Shown here: piece after piece, positions 53,701 through 60,275 of the stretch
Position numbering within the stretch: position 1 is the first letter of the stretch
How the letters are laid out: each line of letters opens with the position of its first letter
Assembly: GCA_905221605.1 (NCBI GenBank)
Contig: CAJNDS010002159.1
Span: forward strand, 310,001-374,000
Length of the DNA stretch: 64,000 bases
Origin: Symbiodinium natans
Lineage: Eukaryota; Sar; Dinophyceae; Suessiales; Symbiodiniaceae
Direction: 5' to 3'
Notes under the pieces: model-generated
Seen by the model: only the letters and a program-made list of their open reading frames with translations
Databases searched by the model: none
What the model was told of the DNA's origin: nothing
Program-made: the position numbers and the translations under genes

Positions 53701-56700
53701 GTCGCTTCTGCGAAGAGATCCGTGACCTGGAACGTAAGGCGCGACGTGAGATGGCTGAGGACTCTCCTTCATTTGAGCGTCTCAGGTTTTTCTGCACGGC
53801 CCCTGGGGCAGATGGCAATCCATGGCTGAGACTCCCCCAGACGTTCGATCTCGATGACTCCCTGGAATATTTCCAAACGGATGTCTTACCGAGGCAGAGA
53901 CGGGCTCTAGACCGGGCTTGTTGGAATTTGGCTCTCCGTAAGCAACCTCCCCTTCTAGGAGGAAAGGCCGGGGAGGACACTTCCAGCGCCCCGGGCATAC
54001 CGGGGGCCGCTTCGGCCCCGGGCCCGAAGGTGGGAGCCTCCCCTGACCCTTTAATAGGGAAACCCTTGAGTGGCAAAGAGGTTCAAAGGTCCATGGACCA
54101 TAGACCTAAATGCTCCAAGACGGGAAAGTACCTTTGCTGGGACCATATTTCCAGGAGAGATGAAGGCGGTATTCCCGCTTGGCAGTCGTTGGATTGGTCC
54201 ATTAAGATGCAACTTCTCCGGAGGGGCGGGCATCCTCAACAACCTAAGCCTAGCCACGCGGGAGATGTCGACAAGCAAATTTCGGCCATCAGGAAAGAGC
54301 AGGCCGACAAGCTGGCGGCATCGGTCGCCGAGGGAAAGGCGCGAGCAAAGAGCAAGCCCAAGTCGAAGTCTCATCCCTCCCCGAAGGTAGGCTCCCATGG
54401 CGATGACGCCAACAAGGAAGACACCCGAGCCGGCTGGGCCAAGCCTCCGCCCGAGCTCGGCAATTTCTGCGCTACGGACATGGAAGCGGGCCTTGACGCC
54501 GTCATGAAGGGACAAGGACCGGACTGGACAGCCGACCATGGCCCTAAGCCTTTAAAACACGTCGGGCTCCAAAGCCACACTCCAGAAACCGTGGAGCGCA
54601 ACCGCCTCATGCAAGAGGTGGAGAAGTCAGAGCTTGTGCCCCAGGAGGCGACACTGTTGGGCACATACCTGCGGAATCGCCTTCTCCATGCCCCGCACAG
54701 GCCGCCGCAGGCCCAAGATGTTCAACAGGCCCTGGATGACGCTCTCGCAAAAGGCTGCCCCGAATTGGTGGTGGAAGTAGAGGAGTACCTGGCTAAAGTG
54801 GGCGATTCCAGCGCGCGCCGCGCACAGCTAACCCCCACTGTTTGGTCTCAGGGCCAGGATCGGCCTGGCTCCGCCACGCTTACCTGGGGGGACCATGCGT
54901 GGGAGGTGTTTGACTACGGCGATACGCTGCAGCTCTCCGCGGAACTTAAACTATCCCTACAGCCGTCGTCGCAGCCCCATTCGGACTGGGAGCCACGCCA
55001 GTGCCTCGTGCTGCATATCGCCGCCGCGCTGTTGTGGAGTCGCTCCAAACAACTCCCATCCTGGTCCGAGGTGCAGACGCTCGCAAGCCGTATGCGGGGC
55101 GAGTTTTACGTTGAGGCCGACAAAGTTTCTGAGGCGCTGGGGGAGCTGCCGCCCTGGGTCACGCGAGCCGAAAGAGACTTGCGGGTTTTTGTCCACGATT
55201 TCGTCTATTTTGGACATGACAAGGACTATCGCAGCCTGGCCGCTTTCCCCCCAGAGGTGCGCCTTGACGCCTGGAAGCGTCCCACTGTGGAAGCGCTGAC
55301 CGGTTGTACCGCTGACACCAGACGTCCGCTCGTCGTCTGGCTGCTTGTGTATGACGGCCATATGCGTCTTTTGGTACCTACGTCGAGGACCGTTCCGGCC
55401 CCGGCGCGTTCTATCGGGATGCATGGTTGGGAGGTCCATCTGGAGGCAGCCGCCGCCTCGGGCGCTCAGCTGGTTGCTCCAGCTAAATGTCCTCGGTGCG
55501 AGGTCAGCGAGCTCCGGCGCACTGGGGTTGCGAACAGTGTGCTCGGCCTTTACCCGCTCGCTTTCTCGGATCGTCAGCGTATCCGGGAAGTTGCTTGGGA
55601 GCCTGACTCTCCTAACCCCCCCCATTTCTCGCGTGCGGATCTGGAGGCATTCTTTGCCGGCCAAGAGATGCCACCGGCAGGACAGCCGCTGCACCTTCTG
55701 GAGCTCTACGCAGGTGCCGCGCGCGCGTCTATCGCGGTGCGCGACGCCGGCGGGTGGGCTCTGTCCGTCGGCCTAGACCATGGCCATGACCTTCGACGCG
55801 CGCGCGATAGGGCCCTTGTTCGCTACGCTCTGGACATCCTGTCCCCCCTGCACGTTCTGCTCTCTTTCCCCTGTCGCGCCTTCTGCGCTTGGGCGCGTCT
55901 TAACGCTACCCGCTCCGTAGGACACTCGGCCACCCTTATAGAGGGCCGTCGTCACCTGGCATTTGCCATGTCGGTGGGACGGGCACAGCTGCAGGCGGGG
56001 CGACACGTTACTGCGAAGAACCCCTTGACGAGCTCTGCCTGGCGGGAGCCCGAGGCTATTTCCGCTTTGGAAGGCATGCATCGGGTCCGGTTGGACCAGT
56101 GCGCAGAGGGTCTCCGGGGCCCGGACGGCCCCCACCTCAAGCCCGTTCTCCTGCGTACATCTTCGGCCTGCGTCGCTGCGGCTTTCTCGTTGCGGCGCGA
56201 GGGTGATCACGCGAGTCAGCCGGTGGCAGGCTCGGCCTTGGGGCCCAGCGCCGTGTACCCCGGCATGATGGCATCCCTTCTGGCTGCGGCCGTCTTGGAG
56301 GATGGCGGAGGCAAGGGAAGGGGGGGGGGAAGGGCTGCGTTTTCGCGCTGCAAAATAGGGCTCGAGGACCGCTTCAGTCCCAAGCTTGAGGGGGAATTTG
56401 GTCATCAAGGGCATGCTCCCCCCAGTGATAGTCCGCCTCGGGACCTAGGAAGTACCAAGGTAGGACGAAGCTCTGAGCCGAGCCCGTACTGTTTGCAACA
56501 TGGCCCGTTGGCCCCTGACCTAGATCCTCAAGTAAGGGAGGCCGCCCAGTCATACCTCTCCTGCGTGGAAGGGGTAGAGTTCAGCAAAGAGGCTCTGAGC
56601 AAGGCCGCTGCGACCGGTACGCAACTCCTCAAAGCCTCAGGGGGCTGGCAGGAGGCAATTCGGGCCATTAAGCGCCTCTACGTTGAAAAACATGGGGACC

Positions 56701-59700
56701 ACTTCGAGTCTCTACATGCGGGTCGCCTTGATGGCCTGGTACCCCAGGCAATATTGCAAAGGGCCAAGGATGTCGCCCTGTGGGGGGTTGATGCCTGCGT
56801 CAATCTCCAGCAAAGCAAAAGAGTGAAGTGTGCGCCCCACCCCAGCCTAAAGGCCCACTTGGACGAGGCTGCGCAACAGCTGTGGAAGGACGCCACCAAG
56901 GGAAGAGTACTCATTTGCGACGACGAAGAAGGCAGCTGTCTGTTGGAAGGGGTTGTCTCCGTCCCCATGGCAAGGGTACCGAAGATGCTGCCAGATCGCA
57001 CGGTGTCGGAAAGTGGTCGGGTTGTTTGGGACGCCACTCCCGTGAACCAATTCTGTGGAAAGGAGGACTATCCACCGGCACTCCAACCCCGACACAACGA
57101 AGTCGCAAGAGCCATCCTGTGGTGGAAGCTTCGACTCCCTGGCGTGCCCATCCTCCTGTCGAAAAAGGATGTATCCGACGCCTTCAAGTGGGTCCCGGTC
57201 AGACTCGAAGACTCCAAATTCTTCGCGTCTGATTTGCCCGGGTCCTACACGGAAAGGAGCTGCGACACTACGCTGGTCTATGGGTTTATGACCTTCGGTT
57301 GGAGGGGTGCATGCGGGGAGTACATGGGGTTCGCGTGGGTACTGAAATTGGCCCACGGGGCCCATGGGCCGAGCGACACCCATTGGGAGCTGCCGTCCGT
57401 GGCTTTCCACTCGTTCGTTTTGATGGATGACACGGTTCTCATAGAGCCCGACATAGGTTTGAGGCCGTGGGTATCGGTCGAAACTTCCGAGCGTGTCACG
57501 CGCGCCACCTTGGGGCCTAATTCCATCAACCCTGAAAAGGACAAAGTCGAAGGAGCCTTGGAGACTCGAAAGCTGATCTGGGGGCTGATCTATGACACGG
57601 AAACGTGCACCCGCAGCCTCCCCGCGGCAAAAATCGAGAAAGCCTTCTACCTGCTCCATCTGCCTGAGTTCGACACAGGAAACACCCAAGTCCCGCTTAA
57701 GTTGGTGCAAGAACTCAGGGGAAACCAGCAATACTGGCTGGCGGTGTTTCCGGGGCTAGCCCCGTACCTCGGAGCTACCAATGACTTGCTAGGGCCACCG
57801 GATGAGAAGGGAATGGCGGTTCCTCGAGGGGACAACCTGGAGGCTGTCTGGGCCCGATTCTGGGAGGCTATTGAGTTGCAACGGCTACTCATTGACAACC
57901 AAGGGGTGTGGGAAACAAGGTTCACCCACTCACTGGTCGGGTCACTTTCCCTCTCAGAGTATCTCACCTTCCCCGGGCTCCAGGATTCCGTGGTATGGGC
58001 ATCGGGAGACGCCACCACCGAAGCCATTGGAGCGGTGGACTGGACGTCCCGCATCGCAGTGGTGGAAAGCGTCAAGGACCTTTGGAACCCTCTGAAGGCT
58101 TTCCTGGATGAATCCTCCGGAAGACCCGAGGGGCGCTTCGCCGCCGGGGAAGAAGAGGAAGAGGAGGTTATCATTTCTATTGCAGAGCTGTTAGCAGTCC
58201 TCGGCCTTGTCGCGGCGCGTTGGAAAGCCTGGAAAGGCAAAGTTGTCATTTACGCAGGAGACAACCAGAATGTCATCAGCTGGTTGGCGTCTCGCAGCGC
58301 TAGACCGCCAGCGGCGCGATACCTGCTACAAGTTTTGGCGGCAGCAGAGTCAACTGGACACTTCCGACTGTACGCCGAATACACACGCACGTACCATAAC
58401 ACCGTGGCGGATGACCTGACGCGCAGAGATCCCCAGGAAGTCTTGAGCGAGCACCATCTGACCGCAGCGCCAATGGCGGGTCAACTCCAGGAATTGCTAA
58501 ACCGAGGGTGGGTACGACGCGCCCTGCTTTGGAGCACCATGGAAGACTCCGACAAAGGAGCCGCCCTGCAACTGTGTCTCCAAAGGAGGCCACCCGGCCC
58601 TAGGGACTACCACCTGGACCAACCTCTTGGCTTGCGGGTTTTTGAGTTGGCTTCTGGGCCTCCGGTGTACCTGCGAGAAGCAACCAAGGCAGGAGGAGAG
58701 GGGCACCATGCTCAACTACTGGATCCCTCCTGGTCGGGACCCACCGCTCCCAACGAGAGCACCCAGGACTGCGACGTCATCTGCGGGACATTGGGAAAAG
58801 GTAAGGGCTCAATCCAGGATTTTGCCGCTAGGATTTCCGAGTCCTCATCACAACTCCTAGTTGTAGATTCACTCACCAGCCCGGGACTCAAGGCTCTCCA
58901 AGGAACTCTGGGACCTAAGTGGGACTCGAGGCTGGACTTATTGAGTGGTAGGAGTTTTGAAGATCAAGTATGGTGGCGTAGGTGGGTTTTGGTAGCTCGC
59001 AAAATTTCGGGAAAAAACCAGACCCCTCTGCTTAACCTGACCCACCCTATCGACGAAGAGCCCGTAACAATGCCCCTGCAGCGATACGACCTTCATTGGA
59101 AGGTGCAGGACTCGAAAGCACCGCCGGAAGCCTGGCTCAAGGGTGAACTCAAGTTAGATAGGTCACTTCCCTACCTCAAGAGTGCTACCCCTAAACCCGT
59201 AGGTCACCTGAAAGCCCCCAACGGTTCTCGTCAACGCCTTGCATGGGACCCTAGCCGACCCCTTCCTGCTCTGCACCATAATTCCTGGAACCCCCTCTCC
59301 GACGACTCCCTTGTCCTTCTAGGCGCTAACGAGAACGGAGTAGGGACCCGAGCCCTGTTACCCCAAGAAGCTGTTAGGTTACTTGGAGGTAGGACCGAGT
59401 TACTCCCCAAGCTGCCTCCTGAAGAGCTCGCCAGCCACCTCCTTTTCTCGACTCCCCCCCGTCTGGCCGCGGCAGCAGTTGCGTGGCTCAAACAAGAAGA
59501 AGCGGAGCAAACCTGCACGCCCTTGACGCGGGAGGGACCCGAGGATCGTTTCGATCCCGGGGACGCCGCCCGCTGTCGATCGGGCGTGTGCAACCTGCCT
59601 TGGGAAGAGCACACCAAGCAAGCTCTCATGTCCTGGCTGGAGCAAAGAGGATATGGAGGCTGGCGCGAGTCCGAGGGTAGAGTGGGCGGAAGCGGAGCCC

Positions 59701-60008
59701 CGAACCCCAAGGGTAAGGTCAAGGGAAAGAAAGGCAAGGGCAAGGGGAAGGGAAAGTCTCCCCGGGCCCAGATTGACCATGCCGTTACCCGCATTTTGCG
59801 GCACGAAGGGGCGTGGGAAGGCCCGGAGCAGCTGATTTCCGAAGAGGGCTGGCTCCCAGTGAACGCCCTCCTCGACTTACTGGCCAAGGAGCCCGCCGGG
59901 TCACAAGTCGACTTGGGGCTCCCCTTCTTGCAGGAGCTCGAGGCGGCCAATAGCAAGAAGAGGTTCATCTTAAGGCCTGGTCTGGGCATACCCTTCCAGG
60001 GGTCGTAG
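50727..60008 (+). CDS. retroelement polyprotein, first frame (gag-like, C5-MTase-like, RT, RNase H, 5' half of KptA)
   Basis: 3093 codons. The ATG at 50727 is the only one after the in-frame stop at 50643. Residues about 148-195 hold two hydrophobic segments (GIVGVFLLQLAVWTYTWVVY). A Cys/His cluster lies at about 481-520 (CDYH, CSVEGC, CKLH). About 930-1075 is a helical gag-like region. A methyltransferase-like fold spans 1655-1870 (LLELYAGAARAS, FPCRAF). RT spans about 2130-2320 (KKDVSDAF; LMDDTVL). RNase H spans about 2420-2565 (SGDAT, AELLAVL, AGDNQN, HNTVADDLTRR). A second methyltransferase-like segment follows to about 2930, then a K/G-rich linker. From 3016 the N-terminal lobe of KptA/Tpt1 begins (ILRH, GWLPVNALL, KKRF) and is cut by the TAG at 60006. 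Confidence 0.9.
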   Translation: MVWVPARAVAGTAFLAATAVERSSSLSGFGFAGIANATAHEGPPLPTPPLVEEDETSYTYTFQGHMADCWGVRGLFSIPGLFPFTPEWFFVLMESQISNQTSSAEATTEGKRGERQQEKKTNTEGDSHRPWLFSAFWKLAKPIVDRLGSLGLLYCGTLCTSIGLAARWAYWLLVGIVGVFLLQLAVWTYTWVVYPTVVHSRALLRYCRGETPWSEVSRLLGDRPFRPNWRGPATDVAWTANYVQSEVRGRGPNRLPYDLLVSDGTAIARLRHGTIRGRTNRHGFVCACEEVRSSSHRYFRNLIEAAECKVHLCSQRPCTAMQEHPLHVAASAIVPQSQELDLQDLAGRGPWARCALLTWFFGLLWCRCCRQGTWRVTRSLGRCCGWVLCYRSRRGSLPEDRSSLPRHDESETESEADCETACQADQIAMALPGKDLQPLASEPCRDVARGNPEVLLKADEAVSCQEGLLECNGEGKAFHSCDYHRALYRGSQKGRTCSVEGCLHAPSHSRGGVRLCKLHAAKDEKKPRTGAKRAGQPPALDSSLPQPPDSPYPLLPRTQGFNGEKELEPECPFAPKKTVLLKGILQRIMAQESPVDACRGTFMDCFSRLPNEVEFQEVMGLTKASAEEYLAQVAAGDQPLVVDALQTLVAYPVGDNYSRDEVMAMLRPGTPVSADAIGNEVLPPLPPTPSLLEDLRGNSTPSGSRITGPVRFAPESTGRRVAPPTMTQVPETRPFPMAWDTLPAPSQELPLAQSLMRKKGPSAASPMHLSQVPTPEWFRAGAYTNPVSGHPDDTTRALQAIAKAVGAKDEASAQERGKLSSIGRTEERALFLARGCDSLSVPLGEATVGKELFHALRNTATQDRPLLRSLKFPINITNRFAFGVCSLCIGGKGSLPDYALCVGDFPATSEEDFDFYSTPGDVKLEKKPRSPSTLTLWFRNALRQAWSLACVLGIEHYSSWEKAAGQLLKYGEEQSHMWPMHLVLSVWEELWGRFCEEIRDLERKARREMAEDSPSFERLRFFCTAPGADGNPWLRLPQTFDLDDSLEYFQTDVLPRQRRALDRACWNLALRKQPPLLGGKAGEDTSSAPGIPGAASAPGPKVGASPDPLIGKPLSGKEVQRSMDHRPKCSKTGKYLCWDHISRRDEGGIPAWQSLDWSIKMQLLRRGGHPQQPKPSHAGDVDKQISAIRKEQADKLAASVAEGKARAKSKPKSKSHPSPKVGSHGDDANKEDTRAGWAKPPPELGNFCATDMEAGLDAVMKGQGPDWTADHGPKPLKHVGLQSHTPETVERNRLMQEVEKSELVPQEATLLGTYLRNRLLHAPHRPPQAQDVQQALDDALAKGCPELVVEVEEYLAKVGDSSARRAQLTPTVWSQGQDRPGSATLTWGDHAWEVFDYGDTLQLSAELKLSLQPSSQPHSDWEPRQCLVLHIAAALLWSRSKQLPSWSEVQTLASRMRGEFYVEADKVSEALGELPPWVTRAERDLRVFVHDFVYFGHDKDYRSLAAFPPEVRLDAWKRPTVEALTGCTADTRRPLVVWLLVYDGHMRLLVPTSRTVPAPARSIGMHGWEVHLEAAAASGAQLVAPAKCPRCEVSELRRTGVANSVLGLYPLAFSDRQRIREVAWEPDSPNPPHFSRADLEAFFAGQEMPPAGQPLHLLELYAGAARASIAVRDAGGWALSVGLDHGHDLRRARDRALVRYALDILSPLHVLLSFPCRAFCAWARLNATRSVGHSATLIEGRRHLAFAMSVGRAQLQAGRHVTAKNPLTSSAWREPEAISALEGMHRVRLDQCAEGLRGPDGPHLKPVLLRTSSACVAAAFSLRREGDHASQPVAGSALGPSAVYPGMMASLLAAAVLEDGGGKGRGGGRAAFSRCKIGLEDRFSPKLEGEFGHQGHAPPSDSPPRDLGSTKVGRSSEPSPYCLQHGPLAPDLDPQVREAAQSYLSCVEGVEFSKEALSKAAATGTQLLKASGGWQEAIRAIKRLYVEKHGDHFESLHAGRLDGLVPQAILQRAKDVALWGVDACVNLQQSKRVKCAPHPSLKAHLDEAAQQLWKDATKGRVLICDDEEGSCLLEGVVSVPMARVPKMLPDRTVSESGRVVWDATPVNQFCGKEDYPPALQPRHNEVARAILWWKLRLPGVPILLSKKDVSDAFKWVPVRLEDSKFFASDLPGSYTERSCDTTLVYGFMTFGWRGACGEYMGFAWVLKLAHGAHGPSDTHWELPSVAFHSFVLMDDTVLIEPDIGLRPWVSVETSERVTRATLGPNSINPEKDKVEGALETRKLIWGLIYDTETCTRSLPAAKIEKAFYLLHLPEFDTGNTQVPLKLVQELRGNQQYWLAVFPGLAPYLGATNDLLGPPDEKGMAVPRGDNLEAVWARFWEAIELQRLLIDNQGVWETRFTHSLVGSLSLSEYLTFPGLQDSVVWASGDATTEAIGAVDWTSRIAVVESVKDLWNPLKAFLDESSGRPEGRFAAGEEEEEEVIISIAELLAVLGLVAARWKAWKGKVVIYAGDNQNVISWLASRSARPPAARYLLQVLAAAESTGHFRLYAEYTRTYHNTVADDLTRRDPQEVLSEHHLTAAPMAGQLQELLNRGWVRRALLWSTMEDSDKGAALQLCLQRRPPGPRDYHLDQPLGLRVFELASGPPVYLREATKAGGEGHHAQLLDPSWSGPTAPNESTQDCDVICGTLGKGKGSIQDFAARISESSSQLLVVDSLTSPGLKALQGTLGPKWDSRLDLLSGRSFEDQVWWRRWVLVARKISGKNQTPLLNLTHPIDEEPVTMPLQRYDLHWKVQDSKAPPEAWLKGELKLDRSLPYLKSATPKPVGHLKAPNGSRQRLAWDPSRPLPALHHNSWNPLSDDSLVLLGANENGVGTRALLPQEAVRLLGGRTELLPKLPPEELASHLLFSTPPRLAAAAVAWLKQEEAEQTCTPLTREGPEDRFDPGDAARCRSGVCNLPWEEHTKQALMSWLEQRGYGGWRESEGRVGGSGAPNPKGKVKGKKGKGKGKGKSPRAQIDHAVTRILRHEGAWEGPEQLISEEGWLPVNALLDLLAKEPAGSQVDLGLPFLQELEAANSKKRFILRPGLGIPFQGS
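54003..54019 (+). repeat. hairpin copy in a different reading frame
   Basis: GGGGCCG-CTT-CGGCCCC, a perfect 7-bp stem. It matches the repeated hairpin of the polyprotein but lies in another codon register (read as PGAASAPG rather than PEGRFGPG). Confidence 0.75.
55689..56330 (+). other. cytosine-5 methyltransferase-like domain in polyprotein
   Basis: LLELYAGAARASIAVRDAGG matches motif I (AdoMet binding, usually F-x-G-x-G). A D follows about 12 residues later. LLSFPCRAFCAWARLN matches motif IV with the candidate catalytic Cys. TAKNPLTSSAW stands where ENV/ENP is expected. Upstream, CPRC may bind metal. Cytosine methyltransferases captured by retroelements are documented in dinoflagellates and charophytes (de Mendoza and colleagues). 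Here several consensus residues differ, so activity is uncertain. Confidence 0.6.
56361..56385 (+). repeat. hairpin copy 1 (one mismatch)
   Basis: Core GGACCG-CTT-CAGTCC, translated LEDRFSPK. One C-A mismatch in the stem. Confidence 0.6.
57115..57790 (+). other. reverse transcriptase domain, DIRS-like
   Basis: KKDVSDAFKWVPV is motif A with the first catalytic Asp. VYGFMTFGWRGACGEYMGFA corresponds to the PFGL-x-x-AP-x-F region. LMDDTVLIEPD is motif C with the paired Asp. NPEKDKV then LIWGLIYDT resembles the following K-x-x-F-LG region. Catalytic aspartates are present, so the enzyme could be active. Confidence 0.85.
57990..58430 (+). other. RNase H domain, DIRS-type
   Basis: ASGDATTEAIGAVDW (Asp), SIAELLAVLGLVAARW (Glu), VVIYAGDNQNVISWL (Asp) and YHNTVADDLTRRDPQ (last Asp) give the D-E-D-D layout typical of DIRS and related RNase H domains that directly follow RT. 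An acidic insert with a hairpin copy (58125-58149) lies between the first two motifs. Confidence 0.82.
58125..58149 (+). repeat. hairpin copy 2
   Basis: CCCGAGGGGCG-CTT-CGCCGCCGGGG, translated PEGRFAAG. Lies inside the RNase H domain between the first two catalytic motifs. Confidence 0.65.
58630..59490 (+). other. second methyltransferase-like segment, probably degenerate
   Basis: DQPLGLRVFELASG, DVICGTLGKGKGSI, SFEDQVWWRRWVLVARK and LLPQEAVRLLGGRTELL followed by STPPRLAAAAVAWL parallel C5-methyltransferase motifs I, IV, VIII and IX-X in order. The Pro-Cys dipeptide of motif IV is missing, so it cannot act as a normal C5 methyltransferase. It may be a structural or target-recognition half working with the domain at 55689, or a decayed copy. 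Confidence 0.42.
59538..59562 (+). repeat. hairpin copy 3
   Basis: Core GGATCG-TTT-CGATCC, outer arms CCCGA/CGGGG, translated PEDRFDPG. Inner A-T and T-A pairs differ from other copies yet still pair. Confidence 0.8.
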
Positions 60009-60275
60009 GCCCGGGAGTTCCTCAAGAACTTCCGGAAACTCTCCTGCATGGCACATACAAAGCGAGGGTGCCCTCCATCCAGCTCTCTGGTTTGCTTCCC
60101 CTCCGACGAGCTATTCACTTTCAGGATCCGAAATCAACCAGCGGACGCTGGAGATCAGATTTAGAAGTGGCGTGTATAGTGAATACGGCCAAGGCCATTC
60201 AGGAGGGATGCACCTTCAGGTTGACTGGAAACAGCATCTGGCTCACCAACCAAGCAGTTCCCCCAAGCTGCATTG
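59772..60275 (+). other. Tpt1/KptA RNA 2'-phosphotransferase domain split by a -1 shift
   Basis: First frame: VTRILRHEG, EEGWLPVNALLDLLA, NSKKRFIL, GLGIPFQG. Second frame: PETLLHGTY, SIQLSGLLPLRRAIHF, CTFRLTGNSIWLTN. This is the full order of Tpt1/KptA, which moves a 2'-phosphate from RNA (tRNA splice junctions in eukaryotes) to NAD. The catalytic Arg-His pair (LRH), the Arg of KKRF and the Arg of LRR are all present. The frames connect if the ribosome slips back one base, or if one G is restored, in the G run at 59999-60002. Confidence 0.85.

Noticed and set aside
54957-55694. Long minus-strand frames under the polyprotein (also 56847-57731, 59231-60118, 61258-62079)
   Set aside because: Shadows of GC-rich coding sequence; the plus frame carries ordered catalytic motifs.
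59990-60008. Canonical slippery heptamer for programmed -1 frameshifting
   Set aside because: No X-XXY-YYZ site in the overlap; only a GGGG run allows simple one-base re-pairing.
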